Positions 11,035 to 23,710 are shown, counted from the stretch's first letter. The stretch is DNA of 64,000 bases from Polytrichum commune (GCA_950295325.1 OX485809.1:31000001-31064000); one strand, 5' to 3'. Numbers and translations: made by a program. Notes: generated by a model from the letters alone, not told the origin.

Positions 11035-14000
11035 ATGGGAGAGGTGGAGTGGGAGCAGGTGAGACGGGAAGCCACGCGAGTAATCGATTATTTGGAACTT
11101 GAAGAGAATCTTCAACACTCGAAAAGAAGGTATAGCCAGACTACTCCTCTTGGTATGTTGATTGAAAAAAGTTCTGACCAATCCACAGTGATTTTCACCT
11201 AATGTCTGTGTTTCAAGGTCGGCATTCATTCTCATCACACAGCATTCGACTCACTGTCTGCTTCCACTCCCTGAGAGACTACAGGGCCCGGAACTTATTG
11301 TTGTGGATAGAGGTCGTTGGAATTCTGTCCTTGTAGGTTGAAAGGTGGATTAGTAGTGTATTCTACCAATGACTGCAGGTGAATATAGGGTTGTCACGTG
11401 TTGGTAGGGCTCCGTCAGGACCACCTCTGTCACCTAGAGATGGCTGAATTGGGCGATGGATTGTTGTGGGCATGTAGGTGGATATTGAAAAATTGGCCAG
11501 AGCCCAAAAACGTGGACAAGGACGAGAAGCATGCGCTTGGAAGCTTAGAGAAGTACCTACTACTATCCACATTTTGTTGTGTTGCATTGAGGAGTAATGT
11601 TGTAGACCCCTGATGTAGTTGCAAATATGTGTGACTTTCAAGGATGTGTTTACTAAAATCTCATTGTGAAAGGGGGCATAAGGCTTCCAAAGTCTTGGAA
11701 CTCCAAAAAAGGAGTTGGGTATGTTCAATAATTTCTGAAAGCAGTATGACTACAGATGAGTCTGAAATTAAAACTTTGCTCCTGTTGATTGAGAATCCCA
11801 GTGCGATGGTGCTAGTGATGATGAGTTACAAGATCACTTTGTATCCTGTTTGAATGTTGTATTCGACCTCCTTTTTCTGTATTTACATTGGTATATTACA
11901 TTCATTCTCACTCGAACAAAATCGCAAAATTTCAGGTGCATACCGGAATTGTTTATTCGCGAAGAGGATAGTTCGGTGAGTTCTTTTTTATTCTTGTATC
12001 TTACAGGGTTTCTTCTTTACTTCTCCTTCTTATAGAGCCTTGTAGAAGTTTTATCCTTTTGTGAGTGCTGACCTATATAATGCAGAAGCGATATAGTTGG
12101 CATCCTCGCTTTTATAACAAAAAAGCGTTGGATGCAGTTGATAGTGGGTAGATGTCCGGTTGTCTCTGTCCTTTATCTGGTGCAAAATAAGGTTCTGGAT
12201 TGAGTGCACCAGTCACTTATTTGTCTAAAGTGTTACCAAAACCTTCTTTCAGTCATTTAAAACGAGTTACTTAGTTCACCTTTCTAGTGCACAAAGAATG
12301 TACTCTAATTTTGTGCCTGGGAACAACAATTTGCCTTAGTTTTCACATTGTGAAATGTTTTTGTGAATCTTTCTAGACAACACGAGTATTTTGTGTTAGA
12401 GTGCTGCTGAAACTCTATTTTTAAATTAAATATTTTATGCTTCCTGTCTTCCGATTCCTTGGACTCCAGATTAATGTGATCCTTTTTCATGATCATTCTT
12501 AGTTTGGTTCTTTATCACTCTGTTTGCTGGTTGCAAATTTTTGAGGGTTTGTTCTCTTTCAATGCAAGTGAAGGACTCACAGCAGAGATTTTGATATGCA
12601 GACTGTGAGGAGCATCAAGTCTGTAGTTCAAAGAAGTCTATATGATTTGCGTACTGAAAGGAAAGCAGCCACTCGAACTAAAAGGAAATTGCCAGTGAGG
12701 AATTCTGATGATTCTCACAGGGTTCAGGCGCTCATGGGGGTGCATTTAGATGCCTCACGGACTGAAGGTGCTGTCCATCAAAACAGTGAAATTGTTTTGC
12801 ATGCCAGCCCTAGTGATATTGAGCAGGGAGGCACAATAGAGGTTGGGGCGATGCCAATAATGAGGAACACACCACCTGGAAAGTTTGTGACTCCTCAAGA
12901 GCCCCTTGACCTTGATGATCTTGAAGACTTGGAAATCACGACATCTTTGCCTCTTGTTTTGAACACTCTTCATATTACTGCACTTCAGTCCATTCTTGCC
13001 ACGCTGATCAGTGCCCCTGTAAATAGTAAAAATAGGACCTACATTGAGGACAATATTAAACAGATCATAGCAACCCATTTGGAGCAGGGTGACAATGCTA
13101 TCCCTGAAGTTGTTTCAAGAGCGATAGATGTTATTCGAGACAAAAAATCAGTTCGGAAGAGGCTATCCGATCTCAATCTGTGTGCCCTACCCTCGTCTCC
13201 AATTGCAGCAACCTTCAGAGCTCTTGAACATCTAGAGAGTTTACCACTTCGAACACTATATGCAATGAAAGATTTGATGAAATCGCAGACAGCCCAGTCA
13301 GAACAATCTGTTTTCGGTTATAACAGAAAAAAATTGGCGAGATATATACGAAAGAGTGTTGTGAAGCAATTGGGCGGACTTAATGAAGGTGATCCATTGC
13401 CCGAAGCTATAAAGAGTTCTATGTATGCAATGAGTTTATCAGTGAAAGAAGTAGGCGGTAATGATGGCAATTTAGGACTGATTATCGGTCCACCGTTGCC
13501 TTCTGTTGTATCTGTACACAACAAGATCTTCTCAGCGTTGAGGAAACTGAAGAGGCTTAAATTCAAGTCACTTCTATCACTGTCTAGCTTTACTGGGGAT
13601 GGTGTTGACTGCCAAAGCAAGAAACATACAATCAGTGTGCGTGCACACTATCGACAAATTCTAGTGGATTTCCTTCTTAGATGTGAAGAACCTATAGTGC
13701 CTGGTGCTATTAAGAGGTTAGTAGATGCCATAGCAGAATTAGAACAGAAAGAACTAGAGTTGGTTAAGAGTATTAAGCAACCCAAGCTAAGAAAATTAGA
13801 CAAGCCCAAAGGAGGCAAAACTGCTTTCCAAACGTGGAGAAGAGTTCCGGAGGTAGAGGCGGTCCTGAGAGTTAGCAGTCATTTGAAAAACATTTACAGA
13901 GATGAAGAGGTCAAGGAGGCAAGGGCAGTTGTGCCATCAGAAGAAGAGCTATTTGAGCTGGGAGTCTCTGTGGTGAATGGTCAGCACAGTTTTGATGTAA

Positions 14001-14839
14001 TGGCAGAAGGTCAAGAGGAGTTGGTTGGTGTACCTGAGAACAGAAGATTCATGGAAGCTGCTGATGAAGCTGGGGAGCTTTGTTACATGTTATTGGGTCG
14101 AGCTTTAGCTGGAATTGCACTAAGACGAAATAAACTGTTGCCAATGGCTGTACAAAAGTACCTAAGTACTGGTCTTGAAGAAACTATGATAACAGGTGCT
14201 CAACCAAACCTGAGTTCCTATTTTTACTTGTATATCCTCTTTTGAGATTCAATTGAAGATGTTGTACAAGTTGTGTATCTTGTATATAACTGGGCCATGA
14301 TTATCTCTGCCACAGACCAAAACTGTAGTGAAGATGAGGGTGCGGTGGAACAAATTGATGAGGTGGCTTTGCTCATTGGGATTGCTGAATCTATGCCAAA
14401 TATGTCAGCAAGGTGCGACATTTTCTTTGGATGATTGTGCTATCTAATATGGCACGCGTTTTAAAATTCCTGGAATCCACTTTGTACTCGTATGGACGCT
14501 TGTATACCTCATCTACAAAGATGAGTTATGCACATTTGTTAAAACCACCTTGTTTGTTGTTGTTATGCAGAGTTGTGAAAAGTAGGGTTTGTTGTATATG
14601 TCTGTTACATCCTGTAATGACTGCTATTTCTGTGGTTATTGGCAGTATCTATACCTTCTCTCACTTATTGTGACCATCGACTAGAAATTTGCCCACCTAG
14701 TGCAAGAGCAATTACCAAGATTAATTTATGTCTGCTGTTTGTATGTTGTGTACATCGTACTATTAACTGACAATCACTCTTTGGATGATCTTGTCACAGG
14801 GCAATGCAGAATGTGAAAACCTGCCTGGGCCTAGTTTGA
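11035..14839 (+). CDS. Unrecognised 647-residue protein with three internal helical repeats
   Basis: Exons 11035-11129, 11936-11975, 12086-12147, 12586-14195, 14316-14412 and 14800-14839 join in phase to 647 codons plus TGA. I do not recognise the family. The N-terminus (MGEVEWEQVRREATRVIDYL) is charged and helical. A basic segment follows at residues ~88-104 (RTERKAATRTKRKLPVR), then an acidic patch at ~172-183 (LDLDDLEDLE). Residues ~193-250, 286-350 and 387-450 form three related helical units whose landmark Tyr residues (218, 319, 421) are 101-102 residues apart, each followed by a '(E/G)-x-x-(I/L/V)-P-(E/G)-(A/V)-(I/V)' turn. There is no signal peptide or membrane segment. An out-of-frame ATG at 11028 overlaps the start. 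The large exon has no stop over 1.6 kb, so a real gene is very likely. Confidence 0.8.
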
Positions 14840-15174
14840 TGGTCAAAGAAGATGAAATCTGATTTGTACTGCATCCAGCTCGGTGGCTTCCACTGTTGCT
14901 ATTTGTCCCATCCACAAGGAGTTCAAGAGATTAAGGTACTATGGTGGTCATTTTGCTGACAAAAAGAAGTCATGGTGTATTCGAATCAAAAGTATGAACC
15001 CATCCCTAATTGAACATTGTTCAATGCTGTAGAAATACTTCAGGCTTTCCTATAAACCTGTTACAGTCTGCTGTTCATGGTAGCCAACAATACACAATTG
15101 ATTTAATCAGGGAGGAGCTTCTGGCAGCTGGAGGTGCTGGCAGCGCAATATTCATTGGGATGGCTGGTTTCCAG
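14840..15174 (+). other. Exon-like in-frame continuation beyond the TGA (14840-14935 and 15067-15174)
   Basis: After the TGA at 14837-14839 the same frame stays open for 32 codons to a GTACTA donor at 14936. It then resumes in phase after TTACAG at 15067 for 36 codons (… QQYTIDLIREELLAAGG …) to a GTATCA donor at 15175. The second piece looks protein-like. It could be the real C-terminus reached by other splicing, a separate decayed gene, or chance. No homology was recognised. Confidence 0.35.
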
Positions 15175-17916
15175 GTATCATTACCTTGAAGGTTGTCAAA
15201 AGCATGATGGTGATCAACTACATCACTTAACTCAAATGTAGTCTGAAGGTACGTCCCATTTGCTTTTGTGAAATGTCTGTGGTCAATGGTTTTGCGTTAA
15301 TGTATACCTAGGTTTTTCTTGATGGATGAATTTCTTCAAGTAATTGGTGAAGCTGTGCGGTGTTGAAGTCAAGATTGGCAAACTGTAAACTATGCCTATG
15401 ATACTGAAGATCAATAGAAGCATTCTGTGAAGAAATTATTCTTGTAATTCTTTTGCGATTTTGTGAGGCTTTTGCAGGTTGTACACATCTTCTGTCTGAA
15501 TGGCCTGTGCTCAGTACATGATAGACATTAGTGATTTCAGATAAATTCTCAAATGAACCTATTGTTGGTGGGTGTGCTTTTACACACCTGTGCTCCTGTT
15601 GTGGCCCTAAAGCTGCCCATAATCTGTTACAAAAAGTTGCACAAAAGATAGTCTAGAAGGGTATGAGAATTGACTTATGATAGTAGTACCTGATATCCAG
15701 TTTAATATGGTGATCAGGAGCTCATGTCTCATACTGAGAGACCTCAATCTTATGTCTGAAAATCAAGCAGTTTTTAGGCTTGAATTCTTTGCTAGAAGTG
15801 GTGTCATAAGGTCTTACAGCTCTTTTCCAAAATGTAAATGGGATTGCTTTATGTGGTGCTCTACTGTATAATAAAATATTTCTTCTCAATCAATCATGTC
15901 CCATTAGTATGACTTCATATGAACTGTCTACTCTTTCATTAGCATATTGTATTGCAGTAAGAGGGTTTTAAGATTTTTGCTTCAAGTTCTACCAATTGAG
16001 ACATGACACTCTGATCTAAGTAATTGTGCCACAATATTGCAGGAAGCTGAATTGTCATTGAGGTGTAGTGGTCAGTACAGGAGGATTGAGTGACACAGTT
16101 GATGATTTGAAGAGAGAAGGATCTTACAACACAGACAGCACAGCTGTTGGTCATGCATAGGTGAGCATAAGAAGGATTTTCTGCATACAACACTTGTCAC
16201 ACAGGATGTCAAGTACAACACCTAAAACATGTTTAAGGAGGGCTTATCTGCTTAGTCTTAGAATTTTAGAAATCGGGTGACCTATTTCATGACCACCAAG
16301 AACATAACCACCACCAGGTTTCAAATTAGACCGTACTTGGAGCTGATCAGTTCTGTGCCATCTGGTGAGTGTCTGGTTCCATTTTGTACAATGTAGATGT
16401 AGTTATGGTTCATCATTTGAGATGGTCAAATTCTACAGAAATAAACACAAGGTGTAGGATTTTCACCTGGTTTGACACTTGCAGCTTACATACTGCATAT
16501 GCGATGCTTCTGGAGTGTCACAAATAGGTTGGTCCAAGGTTTAGTTCTTTCCCCTACTCTTTGGGAAACCTTTGCATGAATTGCAGTTTTTCTCAGTTGA
16601 AGATTGTAGAATGTCTATAACTTTTCTGTTTTCATACCAGATCTTCTACATTACCTACATTCATGGATCTGTATTGACAGCTTAAGTCTAGAAGTAATTT
16701 ACCAAAGTTATTCAAGTTCAAGGCCCCTGGCAATAGAAGGATGGCTAGCCTTCACCATTATAATATACATTCAACCCTAGTTACCAGCTTCCGTGATCTT
16801 GTCAAAGGTTCTTGCTAGGCATGTGGATTCTCAGTATGGACACATTTAAGGTAAAGGTTTTTGCTCATCTGGGAATGTCGTAACAATATATACGTTACAG
16901 GAGTGGTTCCTACAGGCATCAAACTAGGACCTTGAATTTTTGAGCCACCTGAACTGGAAGTTGTAATTCAAGAAATGAGGTTTCGAGTGTGAGGTACCCA
17001 GTAACTGTGGTAGTGATTGGAAGTTCCGTGTGGAGAGATCATTTTCCCCTACTTTTTTGTCTTTTAATTCAGTTGTGCATCCTGCTTCGTTGAGGTTTGC
17101 AATTTGTTGACAATCTGGTAGGACCATAATGGAGTTATTTCTATGTTGCTAGTTTTGCAAATCATTATTTGTACAATATTTTAACAAAACAAATCACCTT
17201 ATTATCAGAACTAACATCCCATTTCGGTTTGTTACAACAATGTTACAACAATTCGTTCCATCTGTGTACATTGTACAAAAGTATCAGGGGTTGCCATGAA
17301 GTGTTTGCAGTATGCTTCACAACATTCAATGAAGTTTGATCTCTTCAGAACGTTTCAGTGTGTTTCTATTCCTGCCAAGCACAATCCAGCACTGTGTTCA
17401 ATTGCCAATACTGAACAAGCACACACCATGAGCAAATTCTTGAAAGAGCAATAATCTTACCCTATTCCTGACTTTACTAAGAGACCAGTGCAGAACCAAA
17501 TAAAGACTGAGTGAAACTTATCACCAGAGTTCCTCATGACTTCAGCAAATCTACAATTGACAAAAAAACCTATGAATCCACCCATAAATACCCATAAATG
17601 ACATTCTCCTAAGGCTCACAAAAACATTACAGTACCACTTTCAGAAGCTCTACCAAGCAGAGCCTGGTCTGGAAGAAGAACAACTACTCCGGTCTCCAGA
17701 GGAGGCTAGAGTGAATAGAGTGTTCGTAGAACATCCTAGGCCACGCCCTAGGGCGATGGTGTTAGATGTAAAACTACTTCACCCTTTATAGGGAGTAGAC
17801 ATTATTTTTAATAATTAATGATCATTATTGGTAACCGGTAACATGTAACTGTCTTTAGCCAAAAGACATCCAGTAATCATGGTATTGCTTCAGGAGGTAA
17901 GGCAGAGCGGGTTGTA
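15175..17916. other. Intergenic or transcribed spacer, nothing recognised
   Basis: The base composition resembles the introns of the neighbouring gene, with only short frames (<90 codons). If the gene at 11035 continues past its TGA, further exons would lie here, but I could not chain any with consistent phase. Confidence 0.4.
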
Positions 17917-19925
17917 AGTTTTTATTTTTATTTTTATGGTAAGTCTTGGAGGTCTATGATAGGTTGTCGGTTCTCTAGTCTGTGTTTATGAACTAGTATT
18001 GAGTGTGCATATTGTGTGGCAATTATGTTAATTTGTGTAAATATACTTTTAATTTTCATGACATGGAGTTTTAAGTATTGCTTCTAGTTTATTCATTGAT
18101 GGGATGTGTGTTGTGGCCCTTGCACCTGCGACTAATACCATGAGTGGGGCTACATTCCACCCCCTTGCTATGATGTTATTGATAAGTGGTTGATATTTTG
18201 TGGTTTTTTATCGAGGGTTTCTGCAGCAAATTTGTCATTACAATATGTAAATTCTATAAATTGTATGGTGAGATCTGGTGCAAGGAATTTTGGTGGAGGA
18301 TGATTGTATGGGTGGCCAATGACGCACAGTATGTCAAGTTTAAGTCTGGCAGAACAATGACATCTTTGGGCACCACATGTGCACAACAATAGCCATGTTG
18401 GTACTGTGTTTTCTTGAGGTAATTCATTATGCGTTCCCGCATTCATAAGTGTATAGTGTCTTGATATTTTAGTTGATAGAATGAGTTTCCAGAATTCCCA
18501 TACAACTTTGTTATGTCTTTTTGTTATTAGTGCATAGATGTGTTGTTGTTTGCATTTGAGTAGTACATGTAACCATGTATCCGCCTTTGATGAGTTGCAA
18601 ATAGGGCATGTTTTCGATGGGTAGGCTTCTCTACCAAAGAAGAGTTGCTTTCGGGCATGACCCATATATTGTCCAGTTCGGAATTTTATGAGGCACATTT
18701 TTTGTTTGTATGTGACGGCATGGTTTGTCCAGAAGTCATTTCATAATATTTTATCAATGTCCTTGTTCTTGAGCCATTTGTGTAGTTGTTGTGTTTGACT
18801 TGCTATAATTGTTAAGTTGAGTCCTTTGTCGTGTTTGAGGATGTGTTTTCCGAGGTGCCTAATGGGTCCTTTGTCTGGTGTCTCCTGCATGGAGTGCCAC
18901 TAGTCTTTTTGGAAGTAGTATGGTGTAGGGTGCGCGTGTTCCTATGGTGTTGCGGCGTCTCTATGATCTAGTTCACGTCCTTGTTTGGCTAGTGTGTCTG
19001 CATGTTCATTGCTGCTGATGTTTGTGTGGGCTTTTATTTTGTGAAGTGTGGTGATTTGTGTGCGGGATATGAACATTTTAATCATAGCTTCTAGGATGTT
19101 TTTGTCTGGGTGGCTATTATGTAGGGTGGGGTGTTTGAGTTGGGTATTTAGAAGGTATAGTACATTGAGGCAATCTGTGAATATATGGGCCGGTTCGTCA
19201 CTGTATGTTGTGGTGAGGAGTTGTAAGGTGTGGTGTATGGCCATCATTTTTGCTCGTAGTATTTTTTGTAGTCTTGGTAGTCTTTCAACAATTTTTAGGT
19301 TTTTGAAAGGGTTGTAAATCCCGTATCCCACTGTTTCCCATTTCCAGTGTCCGCTGCTTGTTTCTTTAGGTGGTTTGAATGACCCGTCAATGTAGTAGCA
19401 AAACTGTGGCGGATATTTAAGGGGTAGGCATCGTTCCAGGTTGATACTCAGTGGGGTGTCTGGGGTTTGAGTGATCGGGGGCAGGGGAGGGTATGTGAGT
19501 TTAGCCCATTTTGTGTTGTGGTTTACTGGGGTGGCCATTGGCGTGGGCGGTGCAACTTGGTTGAACGTTGTGAGGATTTGAAGAGTGTTGGCGATGTCAT
19601 TCATTTCTTAGGTATATTCCTCTAATCCAATGGGCGTGTTTTTGTGATGTACGCATAGTATATGGATGGCGCGACTTTCTGTTCTAGGTTCAATTCGTAA
19701 CTCTGGGGGGATTGTTGGTTCTTCATAGGTGATGGTGTCGGCTTTGAAGTGTGTGATAACATGCAAATCTGGGAAGGGTCCAATGCCTGGCATGGAATGT
19801 GTATGGAGATGCATATGGCTTCATTATCCCAATTCCTCCACATACACCAATGAGAATTGTGCAGCGGATACTGCCAATAACCATCAATCTCTGTAGACAG
19901 ATTAAAATGTGTTTGCCACAATCCT
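17917..19925 (-). mobile_element. 5'-truncated, decayed LINE (non-LTR retrotransposon) with RNase H domain
   Basis: On the minus strand, 19814-18942 (one in-frame stop near 19605) encodes an RNase H domain. The pieces are YYIDGSF (first Asp), RAKMMAIHHTL (helix where a Glu is expected), HIFTDCLNVL (Asp), then KIKAHT..SNEHADTLAKQG (the His and final Asp signature). Further on, 18698-18168 encodes a zinc-binding tail CPICNSSKADTWLHVLLKC and a terminal block with IQFIEFTYCNDKF. The reverse-transcriptase part is absent. A (TAAAAA)n-type tail on the minus strand at 17936-17919 may be the 3' end. Stops, a frameshift near 18940 and the Glu-to-Lys change show a dead copy. Confidence 0.85.
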
Positions 19926-20256
19926 CGGGGGGGGGGGGGTAGTCATTGGTTGGAGTAGCAATATACGTGCGAACAAATGATAGGGTATTTTAAAAGCATG
20001 GGGGCAAAAATTTATAAATGGACTTAAGAGTAATATAGGGTATCAAAAATGGCATTGGACATCTTTAAAGTACTATAGGGTATGGAATAATAGGTAATTT
20101 GGAATTATAAGTAATGCAAGCCATTTTTCTATTAACCCAAAGTAGAAAATTTTATAATGATAGCATGTGAAATTTTTTTTTTTTGAAAGTAATACCCCCC
20201 TATAAAATAGTGGTTGTTCGCACCTATATTCTTAACTTTTTAACACACTGCCCCCC
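19926..20256. mobile_element. MITE with G-rich/C-rich inverted ends, ~330 bp
   Basis: The left end is a G-run (about 19927-19940) followed by GTGCGAACAA near 19966. The right end is the inverse: TTGTTCGCAC near 20214-20223, then a C-run at 20251-20256. Inside the right end is TAATACCCCCCTATAAAAT, the inverse of the GGGGGGTATTA motif shared with elements ending near 23004 and 25365. It abuts the broken 5' end of the LINE. Confidence 0.55.
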
Positions 20257-20590
20257 AAGCCACAATCACTTGATCGATGAGGAGGACAGACAGTCTGATG
20301 AGCAGGCAATTTTGGACGTGCTTCAAAAAACTTGGAGCCAATTGAGCAATACAGTAGTCCTAAATGCAGTAGCAAAACTATAATACATCCATGGGTATTG
20401 TGATAGAAACTGCAAGATCTGGATAAAGGCTTCCAACTTGTAAATTCTGATGTGGGTTAATATAATGTTGAATATGCGGCATGTCCCGTGAAACCAATGA
20501 ACATGGACAACCAACTCTTACTACAAGTATGAAGAGTGCAATCTCTCAATTTCCTACTCTAATGAGATCTGCTCAAATGAGATCTCCTAG

Positions 20591-23004
20591 CGGGTGACTC
20601 TGGTATTTGAGAAAACTACGTGAGAACAAATATAGGGTCCACTTAAAGTTGCGACCTACAATTTATAAAACTTGTATTTGTAACTAAGGCCAAGTTATAT
20701 ATTGAACTCCTTGGTATAGATAAATTAGGGTGTTTACAAATGGATCATGTTAGAGAAACTTTGAAACTAAGATATCATAGAGTTCATTAGGGTGGGGAAT
20801 TAAAGTAAAATATATTAGGGCCCCACACTATGGATGAGCACCATTGGATGACATCTCATGGATGTATCTTGATAGTTGGATGTAATATGTGGGGTTAGAT
20901 GCGAGAAGGAATCTTCATGGGTTTGGGCATTTTGTTTGGTTTTCTTAGTTGCTAGTTAGGATTTGCGATGCTTTTCAAACTTTTCTTGTCTGTGCAGACT
21001 CTTACCTTCTTGTGGACTTGGCAAATGTTGTATTTTAGGTGAACTGACATGGTTGCGCTCCTCAAGTGCGTCCATCCCAAACTTCATCCATCCTAATTTC
21101 AGTTTTTTGCTCGCTTGGTAGATGGGTAGGGTTTAGTGTTGTGATTTCTTGTTGTGATTTCTCACATTTTTGGGGAGCATTGTCAACGCAAAGGAAGGGG
21201 GGCAATGTCAGTAGGAGGTGTTCATGTGAACAACTCAAGGTATTCGGTTTTCATGATGTAGTTGAGATTGTTTTCATTTGTTGATTCCAATGCTAGTCCA
21301 TAACTTATTGGACCTTGCGAGTGTGATGAGGACGATACATTTGCCAAACTCAACTCACTACTTGAAAGTATTCATCATGTAGATTGCCCATTTCAATTCT
21401 TTGATATTGAGAGTAGATGCAAGATTAACTACAAGCTTGACGGGCTCAATAGAGTTTCTTCGGATGTACATGTTATTCCCTAGTTGTTCCCAACCTTGAT
21501 TCTAGCAAGCGCATGCATGTGGTTTACCTATATTTTGATTTTATCTCCCAACAAACTCTAGAGTGCATAGCATAGGAGGTTGAACTTTAAAGATCTTAAC
21601 CCCCAAAATGACTATGACCAGCCATGGCCTCCACTTGTTGGTTCTAAAGTTAGTGGTGAAAGCACTTACCATGTGGTGTTTGACAAGAAGTTCACATTGG
21701 CGAATGTTGAGGTTATGGCTAGATACTTGCTTACCAAAGACAAACTTAGGAAATATTAGAAACTAATAACCCTATAGGATCACCAATGGCACTTGAGGTC
21801 TTTGGACTAGGATTATGTGGGTGTAATAAAGGTGTATTGTGTAAAGAGTTTGTATCCACCATTGGAGGTCATTCCATGAACACAATCCACAACCTCTTTG
21901 TCCATTTAAAAACAAAATCACCTCATGTCTAACATACACATTCAAAATTGGTGCCAAAGAAAAGGAGTCTAGTTTAGTGATCATTCCCAATCACAACCCT
22001 TTAAAGAGAAGTTATTTTGTTCACCGCATCTAAACATCAAGTATTAGTGGTTGAAGGCATTCAGATACTAAGTGCGGTGAATGAAACTTGGCCCGATGAG
22101 AAAGAAACTATTTGCACTAGTTGGGGATCTTGAATCGAAGGAAGTTAGGTCCTTTGGGGATAAGGTTCGTTGTACTTACTGTGGGGATTAATTTCAGCTT
22201 TGTCCTCCAAAAAAGAACATGGAAGCCAACCTAACCATTAGATAAATTGAGTGTCACTAAGTTGCAGGTTCTCAGAGTTGCCCTATGTGATATTTACTAT
22301 GATGTGGGGGTGAACTACAAACCCCCAGTTGCTTGTTGAATTTTTTTAAGTAAGATTTTAGGTAGAGGTTGTGGCAATGTTTTGGCATATTGTATAGTTT
22401 GTTGTGTTGGGGTTAGAGCTAGGATATGGACTTTGTGTCTTGAGCATAAAAAGTTGGATGTTGCACATTGAGTGGTTATAACCTCTTGAACTTGAACAAT
22501 GACACAAATTGCTTCATATTTGAATGTGTAAAGCCTAAACAAATTTGTGATTGGTGTTGATTGGTTATGTTATAATGTTGCATGCATGTGTGCAATTGTG
22601 TTTCTGAACACAAACTTTGAAAGCATTTGGGTGTATTTTTGGACACAAGCATTTTTATCATCATTTCCATGTGTGTATGTTTTGAATGAGTAGAGTGCAT
22701 ACTAGGAAGGTGAATATTGTGCATATTGTGTTGATGTGTGAATTATGATCTTGTATGCGCAAGTGTTAGATTTTACATGAGATCAAAAAAAATTATAAAT
22801 TATAACTACTATATGCCCATGTAAAAGAAGTATAAACACCAAGTTAACCTACCCATAGGGTCCTCAAAAATAACGAATGCTAGAAAATTACATAATAGGA
22901 GGGTCCACAATATGTACCTTCTCCAATATAATACCCCTCCTAGAAACACCTTGTGTTCTCACATGTTTCCACTAAATACAAGGGAGTGAACCCCCCCCCC
23001 CCCC
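20591..23004. mobile_element. Possible ~2.4 kb parent element of the G/C-ended family, decayed
   Basis: The left end at about 20591 has GGGTGACTC, GTATTTGAG and ACGTGAGAACA. The right end, read inverted from 23004, has a G-run, TTCACTCCC, GTATTTAG and ATGTGAGAACA, so the termini match over ~40 bp with a few indels. Inside, on the plus strand, are broken frames. One near 21340-21480 reads NSLLESIHHVDCPFQFFDI. One near 22081-22260 reads LVGDLESKEVRSFGDK, then RCTYCG..FQLC and, after further residues, H. This last is a zinc-finger-like cluster interrupted by stops. I infer a ruined transposase gene; the superfamily is not assigned. Confidence 0.4.
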
Positions 23005-23603
23005 TTCTTCCTCTTCTAATGCCTTAACGATTCGTGGCCTTTAGCATGATGGCTTGACGAGGAGAGATAAAATTGAAATTACACTCAATAAGTTATTTAG
23101 TGTTTGATTATAATTAATGTTGTTACCACCCTACCCTGCTCAACATTAATTTTCAATTTTTTGACAATTAATGTTAGAAAATATGCTAGAAGATATGTTG
23201 GAATTCTCCTTTTATCATTATTAATTCATTTATTTCATGTCCTTATTAATACTAACTCCAAACATGTAATTTCCACATATTACCATAGTTGAAATTTAGT
23301 GTTTGAGTTTACATTTAATGCTACTTACTTTCATAGGGTAATTGATATTTAGTGTATGCGTGCGTATTTGGTGTAGTGCACTTCTTTTTTTTGGTTTTTT
23401 TTCTCTTTCTGTTAGGGTTTGTTGATTTCCAAAGTGAAGGTGAAAGGCATTCAGTGCTTGAATAAAAGTCTATTTCTGGAGCTAAAATTGTTCTTCTTGG
23501 TCATACAGAGGTGTTGATAACGAATGAGGTTGACTTTTGTTATACTCTAATTTTCTTTTGTTATTCTCTAATTTGCTTTTGTTGTTGCATTCCTAGTGTG
23601 TTG

Positions 23604-23710
23604 AGTGAGTGGTTAAACACCAAAGAGGAAATAATGCATGTGCAAAAAATTGGGTTGCATGGATTGAGTGGTGTGGGCAAGATAACCTTGCAAGGATTTG
23701 TGTGAATTTC
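23604..23710 (+). pseudogene. NLR (NB-ARC) P-loop fragment
   Basis: The frame reads WLNTKEEIMHVQKIGLHG and continues LSGVGKITLQGFV before TGA. GLSGVGKIT matches the NB-ARC/TIR-NB P-loop (usually GxGGVGKTT), with Ile where the first Thr normally stands. The preceding residues fit the linker before the P-loop. No kinase-2, GLPL or LRR segment could be joined downstream; the open stretch at 23993-24196 is not clearly related. I regard it as a relic of a resistance-type gene. Confidence 0.45.

Noticed and set aside
12596-14245. Single-exon 549-codon gene starting at 12596
   Set aside because: The ATG lies inside a longer coding exon; upstream exons join in phase and the true exon ends at 14195.
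20183-20383. 66-codon frame
   Set aside because: It starts inside the right end of a MITE and has no domain support.
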